In this document: positions 18,569 through 28,426 of the stretch, piece after piece
Layout of the letters: the number at the start of each line of letters is the position of its first letter
Numbering within the stretch: the first letter of the stretch is position 1
DNA from: Streptomyces hawaiiensis
GTDB lineage: Bacteria > Actinomycetota > Actinomycetes > Streptomycetales > Streptomycetaceae
Reading direction: 5' to 3'
Assembly: GCF_004803895.1 (NCBI RefSeq)
Contig: NZ_CP021978.1
Coordinates: 1,612,001 to 1,676,000, forward strand
DNA length: 64,000 bases
The notes under the pieces: generated by a model
The model's input: only the letters and a program-made list of their open reading frames with translations
Databases searched by the model: none
What the model was told of the DNA's origin: nothing
Position numbers and translations under genes: made by a program

Positions 18569-19588
18569 TCAGGCTCCGTCCGGGTCGGACCTGTTGAGCG
18601 CTGACTTCGGCGCCGGACCGGCCGTCATCAGGTAGTCCGCGGCCGACGTGTCCGTCACCAGGCTGGTGACGAGCCCGGAGCGCAGCACCGCGTCGATCGC
18701 GGGCCCCTTGCGCTGCCCGCCCGCGATCGCGACGACCTCGGGGATCCGGCGGAGCTGATCGGCCTTCACGGTGATGCACCGCTCGCCCAGGTCCCGGCCG
18801 ATCCGTCGGCCCTCGGCGTCGAAGAGGTGCGCGGACATCTCGGCGGCGACACCGAGGGAGGCGTAGTGCGCGCGCTCCTCGTCACTGAGCATGTCGTGCA
18901 CCGTGGAGATGCCCCGCTCCCAGGAGCCGATGGAGACACACGCGACGGTGACCTTGTCGAAGTGCTCGAAGGCCCGGGCGATGCCCGTCTGGTTGCGCAG
19001 CGCCGTTGCCGTGGCCGCGTCGGGCAGCAGCATCGGGGCGTAGATGGGGTGGGCGTCGCCGCCGGACACCTGGGCGGCGCGGCGCACGGCCTCGACCGAG
19101 CCGCGCTCGGCGGTCCCGGCGTCGTACACGCCCGTCAACTGCACCACCGTGCACGGCGGCAGCCGGTCGAGCGCCGCCGCCATGTGGATGGTGGAGCGGC
19201 CCCAGGCCAGGCCCAGCACATCACCTTCGTCGACCAGTTCGGCGAGCAGGTCGGCGGCCACCTCTCCCAGGTTCTCGGGGTCGGGCGACTCCTCGGCCTC
19301 GGCCGGGGACTCGACCACGACAGCGTGCCTGAGGCCGTAGCGGGCACGGAGCGCGTCCGAGCGATCGGCGTCCAGCTCGGCGGGCACACGGATCTCGATG
19401 CGTACGAGATCCCGTTCGAGGGCGGTCTCCAGGACCCGGGCCACCTTGAAGCGGCTGACGCCGAACTCCTCCGCGATCTGGATCTTGGACTTCCCCTCGA
19501 GGTAGAAGCGGCGGGCCATGGCCGCCGCCTGCACCAGCTCAGCGGGTCCCATCCGCATGGCTGACCGGCCCGCCGACATACCCGACAC
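18569..19588 (-). CDS. SorC/DeoR-type sugar-binding transcriptional regulator
   Basis: A protein of 339 residues. N-terminal helix-turn-helix (ARRFYLEGKSKIQIAEEFGVS, then RFKVARVLETAL) precedes a SorC-type effector domain related to sugar-phosphate isomerases (VLGLAWGRSTIHMAAAL, then VVQLTGVYDAGT and VVAIAGGQRKGPAI). The GTG start VSGMSAGRSAM is preferred to a GTG 24 bp upstream because a GAGGAG ribosome site sits 6 bases before it. It is encoded 101 bp downstream of rpe on the same strand, suggesting a phosphosugar effector. Between them, ATCAG-CC-CTGAT (19654-19665) is a possible operator. Confidence 0.88.
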   Translation of the reverse strand: MSGMSAGRSAMRMGPAELVQAAAMARRFYLEGKSKIQIAEEFGVSRFKVARVLETALERDLVRIEIRVPAELDADRSDALRARYGLRHAVVVESPAEAEESPDPENLGEVAADLLAELVDEGDVLGLAWGRSTIHMAAALDRLPPCTVVQLTGVYDAGTAERGSVEAVRRAAQVSGGDAHPIYAPMLLPDAATATALRNQTGIARAFEHFDKVTVACVSIGSWERGISTVHDMLSDEERAHYASLGVAAEMSAHLFDAEGRRIGRDLGERCITVKADQLRRIPEVVAIAGGQRKGPAIDAVLRSGLVTSLVTDTSAADYLMTAGPAPKSALNRSDPDGA

Positions 19589-19689
19589 GGCGTTCTCCTC
19601 ACTGCTGTTCACATCTGGATTCGCCGTTCATCCTTGCAGATCCGGCGCGGTTGATCAGCCCTGATGAGAGCCGTTCACTTTGCTGTGGC

Positions 19690-20376
19690 TCAGTGGTCGC
19701 AGGCCCAGGAGGCCTTCGCGGTCGCCGCCTGGGCCTGTGTGCGTAGTGCACGTACCGCCTCGGCCGGGTCGTTTGCCCCGTAGACCGCCGATCCGGCCAC
19801 GAAGACGTCGGCTCCGGCGTCGGCGCACCGCTCGATCGTGGAAGCGGAAACTCCACCGTCGACCTGGAGCCAGAGCTCCAGTCCGTGCTTGCTGATCAAC
19901 TCGCGGGTGCGGCGAATCTTCGGAAGCATGATGTCGAGGAAGGCCTGTCCCCCGAAGCCCGGTTCGACCGTCATGATCAGCAGCATGTCGAGCTCGGGGA
20001 GCAGGTCCTCGTACGGCTCGATGGGGGTCGCGGGCTTCAGCGCCATGGAGGCGCGGGCGCCCTTGGCACGGATCTCCCGGGCGAGCCTGACCGGGGCGGC
20101 GGCGGCCTCGACGTGGAAGGTGACGGAACCCGCCCCCGCTTCCACGTACTGGGGCGCCCAGCGATCGGGGGCCTCGATCATCAGATGGCAGTCCAGCGGG
20201 GTGTCCGTCGCACGGGCGAGCGACTCTACGACCGGCACGCCGAGCGTGAGGTTCGGGACGAAATGGTTGTCCATGACGTCGACGTGGAGCCAGTCGGCTC
20301 CCTCCACGGCCTTCGCCTCGTCCGCGAGGCGGGCGAAGTCGGCGGAGAGGATGCTGGGGTTGATCTGCGCGGCCAT
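19690..20376 (-). CDS. rpe: Ribulose-phosphate 3-epimerase
   Basis: Interconverts ribulose 5-phosphate and xylulose 5-phosphate in the pentose phosphate pathway. 228 residues, TIM barrel. The N-terminal [13 protein letters not shown], the metal and catalytic motif [37 protein letters not shown] and QVDGGVS are all intact. ATG start MAAQINPS. The product feeds ribulose 5-phosphate, the ribBA substrate. Its promoter faces the divergent MMPL gene across 140 bp. Confidence 0.96.
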   Translation of the reverse strand: MAAQINPSILSADFARLADEAKAVEGADWLHVDVMDNHFVPNLTLGVPVVESLARATDTPLDCHLMIEAPDRWAPQYVEAGAGSVTFHVEAAAAPVRLAREIRAKGARASMALKPATPIEPYEDLLPELDMLLIMTVEPGFGGQAFLDIMLPKIRRTRELISKHGLELWLQVDGGVSASTIERCADAGADVFVAGSAVYGANDPAEAVRALRTQAQAATAKASWACDH

Positions 20377-20516
20377 GGCCTAAGACTGCCATGCCGTTCG
20401 GGGGTTGTGGGCATCGGTCCCGGGTGGGAATGGTGGGACGTCGGCCGCGGACCGTTGTGGGTCGCTCGCGCAGTCACCCGCGCCTCTTACGGGGCGCTGC
20501 CGCCGAGGGGGTCGGT

Positions 20517-22658
20517 ATGAAGCAGGGCATCGCGCATCTCGTCTGCGGGCGGCGGGCCAAGTGGCTCGTGCTGGTCTTCTGGGTGGTCGTCCTGTTCATC
20601 GCCGCGCCGTTCGCCATGAAGCTCACCGACGCGCAGGACAACGACGCCGCGTCGTGGCTGCCGGGGTCCGCGGAGTCGACGCAGGTGCTCCAGATCTCCG
20701 AGGACTTCCGGCCGGAGCAGATCCCGGCGGTGGTGATCTACGCGCGGGAGAGCGGCCTGACGGCGCAGGACCGTACGGAGATCGCCGAGGACGTCACGCA
20801 GCTGAAGCAGTTGCGTGACCACGGCATTCTCGGGGAGCAGACGCGGGGGCCGGTGTTCGACCGGCAGACCGATCCGCGGGCGGCCCAGGTCTTCGTGCCG
20901 ATCATGATGGACGAGGAGGGCTGGGAGCGGATCTCACCCGCCGTGGAGTCCATCCGGGACGACGTCGGTACGGGCGGCGACGGACTGAGCGTGCACATCA
21001 CGGGCCCGGGCGGCACTTCCGCGGACTTCGCGGAGGCTTTCGAGGGCATCGACTCGACCCTGCTGCTCTCGGCGATGGTGGTCGTCGTCGTCATGCTGCT
21101 CATCACGTACCGCAGCCTGACCCTGCTGCTGGTCCCCCTGGTCGCGGTGGTCTGCGCGCTGTTCACCTCCCAGGCGCTGATCTACCTGCTCGCCGAGCAC
21201 GGCGGACTGACGGTCAACGGCCAGAGCGCCGGCATCCTCACGGTGCTGGTCTTCGGGGCCGGGACGGACTACGCCCTGCTGCTGGTGGCCCGCTACCGGG
21301 AGGAACTGCGCCGCCACGAGGACCGGCACGAGGCGATGGCCCTGGCGCTGCACCGCGCCGGCCCGGCCGTGCTCGCCTCCGGCGCGACGGTCGTGCTGAG
21401 CATGCTGGTGCTGCTCGCCGCGGAGATGAACTCCACGAGCGGCCTGGGGCCGGTGGCCGCCATCGGTGTCGCGGTCGCCCTGGTGGCGATGATGAGCCTG
21501 TTCCCGGCCCTGCTGGTGATCTTCGGCCGCTGGATCTTCTGGCCGGTGATCCCGCACCACGGCTCGCCCGACCCGACCGATCGCGGCGTCTGGGCCCGCA
21601 CGGGCCGCCGTATCGCCCGCCGCCCGCGGATGACCTGGATCGTGACGGCGCTCGCGCTGGCGGTCTGCTCGCTGGGCCTGATCCAGTTGCGCGCGGAGGG
21701 CATCGGCAACGCGGACGCGTTCACCGGGAAACCGGACTCGATCACCGGGCAGGAGGTCTCGGCGCGCTACTTCCCGGCGGGCAGCGGCGACCCCCTGGTC
21801 ATCGTCAGCAACCAGGCGCAGGCCGTGCAGGTGGGCCGGACCGTCGCCGCAACGCAGGGCGTGGTCCCCCAGTCCCTCGGTCTGCCGCCCGGCGCGAAAC
21901 CGGCCTTCGAGGGCAAGGTCCTCTTCGAGGCCACCATGACCGCCCCGGCGGACAGCGAGGCCGCCAAACAGACCGTCGAGCGGGTGCGGGACGCCGTGCA
22001 CGCGGTGCCCGACGCCGACGCCAAGGTGGGCGGCGGTACGGCGGCCCTGCTCGACGCGGACAAGGCGACCACGCACGACAACAAGCTGATCATCCCGCTG
22101 GTGCTGGTGGTCGTCCTGCTGATCCTCTGCGTCCTGCTGTGGGCCCTGATCGCCCCCCTGCTGCTGATCGGGACGGTGATCCTGTCGTTCGCGGCGGCGC
22201 TCGGCATCAGCGCGCTCGCGTTCCGGTACGTCTTCGACTACGCGGGCGAGGCGACCGACTTCCCGCTGTTCGTGTTCGTGTTCCTGGTCGCCCTGGGCAT
22301 CGACTACAACATCTTCCTGACCACCCGCATCCGCGAGGAGGCGGCCCGCCAGGGCACCAGAGCGGGCGTGGTCACCGGCCTGGCCGCCACCGGGGCGGTC
22401 ATCACCTCCGCCGGCCTGGTCCTGGCCGGCACCTTCGCCGCCCTCGGCACCCTCCCGATGGTCGCCTTCGCCGAGATCGGCTTCACGGTCGCCCTCGGCG
22501 TCCTCATCGACACCTTCATCGTCCGCTCGGTCCTGGTGACGTCGCTGTTCCTGGACGTCGGGCCGAAGGTGTGGTGGCCGCACCGGCTGGCGCGCCAGGA
22601 CGGCGGCGCGTCGGCCCGGGAGAGCGTCGGAGCGGGGGTCAGCCGGTCCGGCGAATGA
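20517..22658 (+). CDS. MMPL/RND-family membrane transporter
   Basis: A protein of 713 residues with the 2 x (1+5) membrane arrangement of MMPL proteins: segment 1 near residues 17-36, two large extracytoplasmic loops, and 5-segment blocks after each. The RND-like core VFGAGTDYALLLVARYREEL and its partner FLVALGIDYNIFLTTRIREE carry the aspartates of the proton relay. Actinobacterial MMPLs export lipids or lipophilic compounds; this one has no neighbouring biosynthesis genes to define a cargo. ATG with GAGGGGG ribosome site. 20-bp convergent overlap with rsmB. Confidence 0.88.
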   Translation: MKQGIAHLVCGRRAKWLVLVFWVVVLFIAAPFAMKLTDAQDNDAASWLPGSAESTQVLQISEDFRPEQIPAVVIYARESGLTAQDRTEIAEDVTQLKQLRDHGILGEQTRGPVFDRQTDPRAAQVFVPIMMDEEGWERISPAVESIRDDVGTGGDGLSVHITGPGGTSADFAEAFEGIDSTLLLSAMVVVVVMLLITYRSLTLLLVPLVAVVCALFTSQALIYLLAEHGGLTVNGQSAGILTVLVFGAGTDYALLLVARYREELRRHEDRHEAMALALHRAGPAVLASGATVVLSMLVLLAAEMNSTSGLGPVAAIGVAVALVAMMSLFPALLVIFGRWIFWPVIPHHGSPDPTDRGVWARTGRRIARRPRMTWIVTALALAVCSLGLIQLRAEGIGNADAFTGKPDSITGQEVSARYFPAGSGDPLVIVSNQAQAVQVGRTVAATQGVVPQSLGLPPGAKPAFEGKVLFEATMTAPADSEAAKQTVERVRDAVHAVPDADAKVGGGTAALLDADKATTHDNKLIIPLVLVVVLLILCVLLWALIAPLLLIGTVILSFAAALGISALAFRYVFDYAGEATDFPLFVFVFLVALGIDYNIFLTTRIREEAARQGTRAGVVTGLAATGAVITSAGLVLAGTFAALGTLPMVAFAEIGFTVALGVLIDTFIVRSVLVTSLFLDVGPKVWWPHRLARQDGGASARESVGAGVSRSGE

Positions 22659-24066
22659 GCGCGAGGTACATCGCGTCGGTCCCGTGCAGGTGCGGCCACA
22701 GCTGCACATCGGGCCCCTCGCCCAGGTCCGGTACGCCGGGCAGCAGCGGCCGGGCGTCGAGCAGGTCGGTGTCCGGGTGCTGCTTGAGCACGTCGGCGAC
22801 GACGGCCCGGGTCTCGGCGAGGTGCGGCGAGCAGGTCGCGTAGCCCACGACGCCGCCGATCCGTACCGACTCCAGGGCGGTGCGCAGCAGCCCGCGCTGG
22901 AGCGGCGCGAAGCCCTCCAGGTCCTCCGGGCGGCGCCGCCAGCGCGCCTCGGGGCGGCGCCGCAGGGCGCCGAGGCCGGTGCACGGCACGTCGACCAGCA
23001 CCCGGTCGAAGCTGCCGGGCCGCCACGCCGGACGCGTCCCGTCGGCGGCGATCACCTGATAAGGCCCAGGATTGCCGTCCAGCGCCTTCGCGACGAGGCC
23101 GGCGCGATGGGTCTGCTTCTCGGAGGCGACCAGCAGGGCGCCCCGCTCGGCGGCCAGCGCGCCGAGCAGCGCCGCCTTGCCGCCGGGCCCCGCGCACCCG
23201 TCCAGCCAGCGGCGGTCGGGCCCGTCCAGCGGCGCGTTGGCCAGGGCGATCGCGACGAGCTGGCTGCCCTCGTCCTGCACACCCGCACGGCCGTCGCGCA
23301 CAGCCGCGATGGCGCCCGGCTCCCCGCCCTCGGTCAGCCGCACGGCATACGGCGACCAGCGCCCCCGCACAGCGGCGTCCTCGTCGAGCAGTTCCTCCGC
23401 GGAGGACCGCCCGGGCCGTGCCACGAGGGTCACCTCGGGCCGCTCGTTGTCGGCGCGCAGCAGCTCCTCGACGCCGTCGCGCCCGCCGCCGAGGGAGTCC
23501 CACAGCGCGGACACGACCCACCGCGGATGCGAGTGGACGACGGCGAGATGGTCCTCGGGATCCTCGTCGTAGGGCGGTGCGACCCGCTCCAGCCAGCCGT
23601 CCAGATCGTCCCGCGCGACCTTGCGCAGCACGGCGTTGACGAACTTGGCCCGCCCGTCGCCGAGCACGACCCGCGCGAGCTCGACGGTCGCGGACACGGC
23701 CGCGTGCGTCGGGATCCGCGTGCCGAGCAGCTGGTGCGCGCCGAGGCTGAGCACGTCCAGCACCGGCGGGTCGACCTCCCTGAGCGGCCGGTCCACGCAG
23801 GACGCCAGGACCGCGTCGTACGTCCCCTGCCGCCGCAGCGTCCCGTACACCAGCTCGGTGGCGAGCGCCGCGTCCCGGGCGTCGAACGTCTCGGGCCCCT
23901 CCTTCTCCCGCGCCTTGCGCAACAGGGGCGGCAGGACGAGGTTGGCGTAGGCGTCCCGCTCGTCCACGGCCCTCAGGGCCTCGAAGGCGATGATGCGGAC
24001 GGGGTCCTTCTTGGGCCGGCGGTAGGGCTTGCCCGACGTGCGGGCTCGGCGGGGCTGTTCGCTCAC
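22639..24066 (-). CDS. rsmB: 16S rRNA (cytosine-967-C5)-methyltransferase
   Basis: 475 residues. An N-terminal NusB-like RNA-binding domain (about residues 20-160) is followed by a SAM-dependent methyltransferase domain with DGCAGPGGKAALLGALA (SAM loop). The catalytic cysteines are in VDVPCTGLG and YATCSPHLAE. All hallmark residues of the RsmB/NOL1 family are present. GTG start with GGAGCACC ribosome site. Lies after fmt with a 112-bp gap, an arrangement common in bacteria. Confidence 0.93.
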   Translation of the reverse strand: MSEQPRRARTSGKPYRRPKKDPVRIIAFEALRAVDERDAYANLVLPPLLRKAREKEGPETFDARDAALATELVYGTLRRQGTYDAVLASCVDRPLREVDPPVLDVLSLGAHQLLGTRIPTHAAVSATVELARVVLGDGRAKFVNAVLRKVARDDLDGWLERVAPPYDEDPEDHLAVVHSHPRWVVSALWDSLGGGRDGVEELLRADNERPEVTLVARPGRSSAEELLDEDAAVRGRWSPYAVRLTEGGEPGAIAAVRDGRAGVQDEGSQLVAIALANAPLDGPDRRWLDGCAGPGGKAALLGALAAERGALLVASEKQTHRAGLVAKALDGNPGPYQVIAADGTRPAWRPGSFDRVLVDVPCTGLGALRRRPEARWRRRPEDLEGFAPLQRGLLRTALESVRIGGVVGYATCSPHLAETRAVVADVLKQHPDTDLLDARPLLPGVPDLGEGPDVQLWPHLHGTDAMYLALIRRTG

Positions 24067-24178
24067 GAAAAAGGTGCTCCGGGGGTGAGAAGAAGTGCGC
24101 CGTCCAGCCTACGCCGCCGGGAGCGGGGAGGAACCGGCAGCGGGGGGACCGAGCCGCGTCGTCGGCCCCGCCCGGGCT

Positions 24179-25111
24179 TCAGCCCCCGAGCCGCTCGCCC
24201 TCGCCGATCCGCACCCCGCGCGCCCAGTCCGCCGCCCGCATCGGCTTCTTGCCCTGGGCCTGCACCCACAGCAGCTCGACGCCGTACGAGCCGGTGCCCG
24301 CGTACACGTTGTTCTTCCCCGCGGCGATCTGCCCGGGGGCCAGGTCCGTGCGGTCGGGCACGGGGGTGACCTGGATGAGCTTGAGCCGCTCCCCGCGGAA
24401 GGTGGTCCAGGCGCCGGGGGCCGGGGTGCAGCCCCGCACCATCCGGTCGACGCGCAGGGCGGGCGCGCTCCAGTCCAGGTGCGCGTCCTCGACATTGACC
24501 TTCGGGGCGAGGCTGATCCCGTCGGCCGGCTGCTGTACGGCCTTCAGCGTGCCGTCCTCGATGCCGTCCATGGTCGCCGCGAGCAGCCCGGCACCTGCGA
24601 ACGCCAGCCGTGTCAGCAGGTCCCCGCTGGTGTCGGTGGCCCTGATCTCCTCGGTCACCGTGCCGTACACCGGCCCGGAGTCGAGCCCCTCCTCGATCAG
24701 GAAGGTCGACGCCCCGGTGATCTCGTCGCCGGCCATGATGGCGTGCTGCACGGGCGCGGCTCCGCGCCAGGCGGGCAGCAGGGAGAAGTGCAGATTGACC
24801 CACCCGTGCGCGGGGATGTCGAGCGCGACCCGGGGCAGCAGCGCTCCGTAGGCGACGACGGGGCAGCAGTCCGGCCCGATCTCCCGCAGCCGCTCCAGGA
24901 ACTCGGGGTCCTTCGGCTTCGCGGGCTTCAGCACCTCGATCCCGGCCTCCTCCGCCCGGTCGGCGACGGGCGACGCGACGAGCCTGCGTCCACGCCCGGC
25001 AGGCGCGTCGGGCCGGGTGACGACGGCGGCCACCTCGTGGCGCCCGGAGGCGAGCAGAGCGTCCAGAGCGGGAACGGCGACCTCGGGTGTACCGGCGAAG
25101 ACGAGCTTCAT
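24179..25111 (-). CDS. fmt: Methionyl-tRNA formyltransferase
   Basis: Formylates initiator Met-tRNA using 10-formyl-tetrahydrofolate. 310 residues. Starts [16 protein letters not shown]. Contains the formyl transfer core [20 protein letters not shown] and [17 protein letters not shown], then the C-terminal OB-like domain. The ATG at MKLVF is the family's conserved start, so the longer in-frame extension was rejected. Same strand as rsmB. Confidence 0.95.
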   Translation of the reverse strand: MKLVFAGTPEVAVPALDALLASGRHEVAAVVTRPDAPAGRGRRLVASPVADRAEEAGIEVLKPAKPKDPEFLERLREIGPDCCPVVAYGALLPRVALDIPAHGWVNLHFSLLPAWRGAAPVQHAIMAGDEITGASTFLIEEGLDSGPVYGTVTEEIRATDTSGDLLTRLAFAGAGLLAATMDGIEDGTLKAVQQPADGISLAPKVNVEDAHLDWSAPALRVDRMVRGCTPAPGAWTTFRGERLKLIQVTPVPDRTDLAPGQIAAGKNNVYAGTGSYGVELLWVQAQGKKPMRAADWARGVRIGEGERLGG

Positions 25112-25372
25112 GGGGTGGTGGGGGCCTCTCGGGCTGGGGTCGATGACGGGCAGCACACAAGTCTATGAGCCGTGGGACGGTACGCCGCCGACGGCGCTCA
25201 GCCCCCGCGGGAGAGCCGGGCGTCCGGACGGACGGTTACGGGCGGTGCGCGGGCGCTGCGCGGCTGGGAGACCAAAGCCGACGGCCGAGGGCCGAGGCGC
25301 ACACCCCGCGCAAACGGGCGCACGCATATGCCCCCACGCCCCCACACCGTGACCCGTGGAGCGAATCCGCGT

Positions 25373-25415
25373 TGGTCAAGACAGAGTTGACCACAACGGG
25401 CCGCGATCGCGGCCC
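25373..25415 (+). promoter_or_regulatory. Inverted repeat and perfect 18-bp palindrome before the small HTH-like gene
   Basis: TGGTCAA-N7-TTGACCA (25373-25393) is followed by the perfect palindrome GGGCCGCGATCGCGGCCC (25398-25415). They lie 34-76 bp upstream of the gene at 25449, in the 337-bp gap shared with fmt. The first could be an operator overlapping a promoter. The second would form a hairpin in the leader. No other feature is visible in that gap. Confidence 0.5.
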
Positions 25416-25448
25416 ATTCCTTTCAACGCCGGTTCGAGAGGCTTGTTC

Positions 25449-26000
25449 ATGGCCGACCACGCAACCCACGACGCCCAGGCTCGGGCCAGCCTGCACTTGC
25501 TGGTGCGGGACATCGAGCGGGTCCGCCGGCAGGTGGACGCACTGCGCACACTCACCGCCCAGTTGGGCAACGTCTACCGCCCGCGCCGCTCCGGCCCCTC
25601 CACGGGCTTCGTCGTCTACGGACGCGCCCCCGCCCCGACGGTACGTCTCGCCCAGGAACTGCGGGACAGTGTCGAGACCCTGGTCACGGCAGCCGTGGAC
25701 TTCGACCGCTCACTCGGCTTCTCGTGGGACGCGGTGGGCTCCGCGCTCGGCGTCACCAAGCAGGCGGTCCACCGCCGTTACGGCGCCCGCCGGGCCACGG
25801 CCCCGCCGGCCACGCCCGAGCCGGAGCGCACGCCGGAGCCGACGCCGACGGGCGGCCGCTCGGTCAATGTGACCACCGGCCTGCCCACGGTGCCGACGGT
25901 CCCCGCCGCCCGCTCCATGCCCACGCAGCCGACGGCCGGCAGCCCCGCTCTCCGCGACGAGGCGAGGCCCACGGCTTTCCCGGGCCCGCGCAACGGCTGA
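25449..26000 (+). CDS. Small HTH-like hypothetical protein
   Basis: 183 residues. The N-terminal half is helical ([24 protein letters not shown]). A mid-protein segment [22 protein letters not shown] (about residues 98-119) reads like a helix-turn-helix. The C-terminal 60 residues are a Pro/Thr/Ala-rich low-complexity tail. It resembles small Streptomyces proteins of unknown role that carry an '[16 protein letters not shown]' DNA-binding-like motif. ATG with a GAGAGG ribosome site. Monocistronic: its own upstream inverted repeats and a downstream terminator. Self-regulation through the inverted repeat is a guess. Confidence 0.72.
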   Translation: MADHATHDAQARASLHLLVRDIERVRRQVDALRTLTAQLGNVYRPRRSGPSTGFVVYGRAPAPTVRLAQELRDSVETLVTAAVDFDRSLGFSWDAVGSALGVTKQAVHRRYGARRATAPPATPEPERTPEPTPTGGRSVNVTTGLPTVPTVPAARSMPTQPTAGSPALRDEARPTAFPGPRNG

Positions 26001-26013
26001 CTCACGCTCGGAT

Positions 26014-26044
26014 CTGCCCTCCCGGAACACCTTCGGGAGGGCAG
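26014..26044 (+). terminator. Hairpin terminator after the small HTH-like gene
   Basis: Perfect 11-bp stem CTGCCCTCCCG / CGGGAGGGCAG with a 9-base loop, 13 bp after the stop. Could serve both strands. Confidence 0.75.
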
Positions 26045-26164
26045 CCACGTATCCGGACAACGCCCGGCACCACCCGGCGCCGCTACCGCCGGCCACGGAT
26101 CAGCAGGGCAGGTCACCCGCGCCGTGGTGCCCGACCCGACGCGCCCGCTCCCGCCGGCCACGGC

Positions 26165-28318
26165 TCACCCGATGTCGGCCGGATCGACCCGCACCCACAC
26201 ACCGGGGCCGCTTCCACTCCCCCGGGCCATCCGCGCGGCCTGCGCTGCCTTGAGCGCGGCGGCCAGCGCGGCCCCTCTCCCCGGCGGGACCCGCACCAAC
26301 GCCCGCTCCCACTGCTCACCGGGCGGCGGCGCCCCCGTCCGCCGCGGGCGCCCGGCGGCGGGGACGGGCAACGGCACCGGCCCCAGCACCTCGGCCTCAA
26401 CCGGCAGTTCGGCCGTGCGGAGGAAGTCGGCCACCGCCTCCGCCGGGCCCGACACGGCCGCCATCCGCGACACCGGCGGAAATCCCAGCTCGGCCCGCTC
26501 GGCGAGTTCCCGCACCGCGTGACCGACGGGGTCCCACCGGACGAGTGCCTGCACGGGCCGCAGCGTCGGCTCGGCCACGACCACCACCGTGCCGCCGCCC
26601 GACTGCGGCCGGACGAGGGACGCGGCCGCGATCCACCGCCGCAGCGCATCCTCCCCGGCCCGCAGATCGGGCCGCCCGACCATGGCCCACCCGTCCAGCA
26701 GCAGCGCCGCCGCGTACCCGCCCTCGGCGACGGGCTCGGCCCCCGGCGTGCTCACGACCAGCGCGGGCGCCCCCGGCACCGTGTCGAGCACGTGTTCCCG
26801 CCCCGAGGTGCGTACCGGTACGGCGGGGAAGGCCCGGCCGAGTTCCTCGGCGGTCCGCCGCGCTCCGACGACCGAGGCGCGCAGGCGGAAGGAACCGCAC
26901 TCCGGGCAGTGCCAGCCGCTCTCCTCGCGTCCGCACCACCCGCAGTTCAGGGAGCCGCCGTCCGGCGCCTCCAGCGGCCCGGAGCAGTGCCGGCACCGCG
27001 CGGGCGCCCGGCAGCCGGCACAGGCCATGCGCGGCACGTACCCCCTGCGGGGCACCTGCACCAGCACCGGGCCGTGCCGCAGGCCGTCCCTGACCGCCTG
27101 CCAGGCGAGAGTCGGCAGCCGGGCGGCCCGGGCGGCCTCGTCCCGGGCGAGATCCTGGTCTCCGACGGTCCGGACGAGCGGAGCGGCTGCCCGCACCTGG
27201 TCCCGGCCGGCGAGGAGCGGCCGTGCCCAGCCGCTCTCGACGAGCTGCGCGGCCTCCACCGTGCAGCCCCAGCCCCCCAGCAGGAAGCCGCACTTGTCCT
27301 GGGCGGCCCGCAGCAGGAGCACCTCGCGGGCGTGGGGCTGCGGGGCGTGCTGCTCACTGTGGCTGTCGTCGCCGTCGTCCCAGAGGGCGACCAGGCCGAG
27401 GTCCTGGACCGGCGCGAACATCGCGGCCCGGGTCCCGATCACGGCCCGTACGGAACCGCGCCGCACCGCGAGCCACTGCGCGTACCGCTTCTCGGGGCCG
27501 GCGTCGGCGGTGAGCACCGCATGCCGCCCCTCCCCCAGCAGGGAGGTCAGGGCGGCGTCGACCCGGGCGACCGCGCGTCCGTCGGGCAGGACGGCGAGCG
27601 CCCCACGCCCGGAGGCCAGCGTCGCCGCGACGGCCCGGGCCAGCTCTTCGCTCCACTGCGGCCCGGGCAGCGCGTTCCACACGGCCCGGGGCGCTCCACC
27701 GGAGGCCAGCGACTCCACGAAGGCCGCGCCCCGCTCGTACCGCTGCCAGGATCCCGCCTCGGGCGCCGGGGGCGGTGGCAGCGGCTCGGGTGAGCGCCGC
27801 TGCTCGGCTCGTGCGTTGCGCGGCGGTACGGCGAGCTGCAGGACGTCGGCGAGGCTGCCCGCGTACCGGTCGGCGACCGCCCGGGCCAGACCCAGCAGTT
27901 CCTCGCTCAGCACCTGCTCGGGCGACACGACCTGGGCGAGGGCGGCCAGCGGCCCGGAGTAGTCGGACTCGGCCAGCCGCTCGACGAGGAACCCGTCGAT
28001 CAGCCCGCCCCCCTCGCGCCGCCCTCCCCGCACGCGATGCCGCCCGGCCCCGAAGCGCACCCGCACCCGCACACCCGGCTGGGCGTCCGCGTCCAGCTCC
28101 TCGGGCACGGCGTAGTCGAAGTACCGGTCGAGATGCAGGACGCCCTTGTCGACGAGGACGCGCGCGACGGGCAGCTCCTCGGCGAGCGCGGCCCCCCGCC
28201 AGGTCCGGGGCTTGGCCCGGGGCGTCTTGGCCTTGCGCACACTGTCCCGGATGAGCGCGAGCTGCTCGGGCGGCGCACCGTCGGCCCCGCCGCCCGTCTG
28301 TTCGTTCTCGCTGCTCAC
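26165..28318 (-). CDS. priA: Primosomal protein PriA-like (helicase motifs degenerate)
   Basis: 717 residues. N-terminal DNA-binding domain (ARVLVDKGVLHLDRYFDYAV), central helicase-like region, and a zinc-binding insert with eight cysteines in CAGCRAPARCRHC, CGWC and CPECGS. Family order is intact, but the Walker A lysine motif is missing (GRGALAVLPDGRAVAR occupies its place) and the DEEH box reads WDDGDD. Actinobacterial PriA proteins are known to lack the ATPase motifs, so this is a structural replication-restart factor rather than a helicase. GTG start VSSENEQTGG is preferred to an upstream TTG. Gap of 108 bp to metK. Confidence 0.9.
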   Translation of the reverse strand: MSSENEQTGGGADGAPPEQLALIRDSVRKAKTPRAKPRTWRGAALAEELPVARVLVDKGVLHLDRYFDYAVPEELDADAQPGVRVRVRFGAGRHRVRGGRREGGGLIDGFLVERLAESDYSGPLAALAQVVSPEQVLSEELLGLARAVADRYAGSLADVLQLAVPPRNARAEQRRSPEPLPPPPAPEAGSWQRYERGAAFVESLASGGAPRAVWNALPGPQWSEELARAVAATLASGRGALAVLPDGRAVARVDAALTSLLGEGRHAVLTADAGPEKRYAQWLAVRRGSVRAVIGTRAAMFAPVQDLGLVALWDDGDDSHSEQHAPQPHAREVLLLRAAQDKCGFLLGGWGCTVEAAQLVESGWARPLLAGRDQVRAAAPLVRTVGDQDLARDEAARAARLPTLAWQAVRDGLRHGPVLVQVPRRGYVPRMACAGCRAPARCRHCSGPLEAPDGGSLNCGWCGREESGWHCPECGSFRLRASVVGARRTAEELGRAFPAVPVRTSGREHVLDTVPGAPALVVSTPGAEPVAEGGYAAALLLDGWAMVGRPDLRAGEDALRRWIAAASLVRPQSGGGTVVVVAEPTLRPVQALVRWDPVGHAVRELAERAELGFPPVSRMAAVSGPAEAVADFLRTAELPVEAEVLGPVPLPVPAAGRPRRTGAPPPGEQWERALVRVPPGRGAALAAALKAAQAARMARGSGSGPGVWVRVDPADIG

Positions 28319-28426
28319 GCTTGCATTCTTACCAAACACCACTGACAACCGGCGCCGCCCGGTAGGCGCCGCCGGGACACGGCAAGGCCCGGCCCCCGAG
28401 GGGGCCGGGCCTCACGATGGCGGGAC

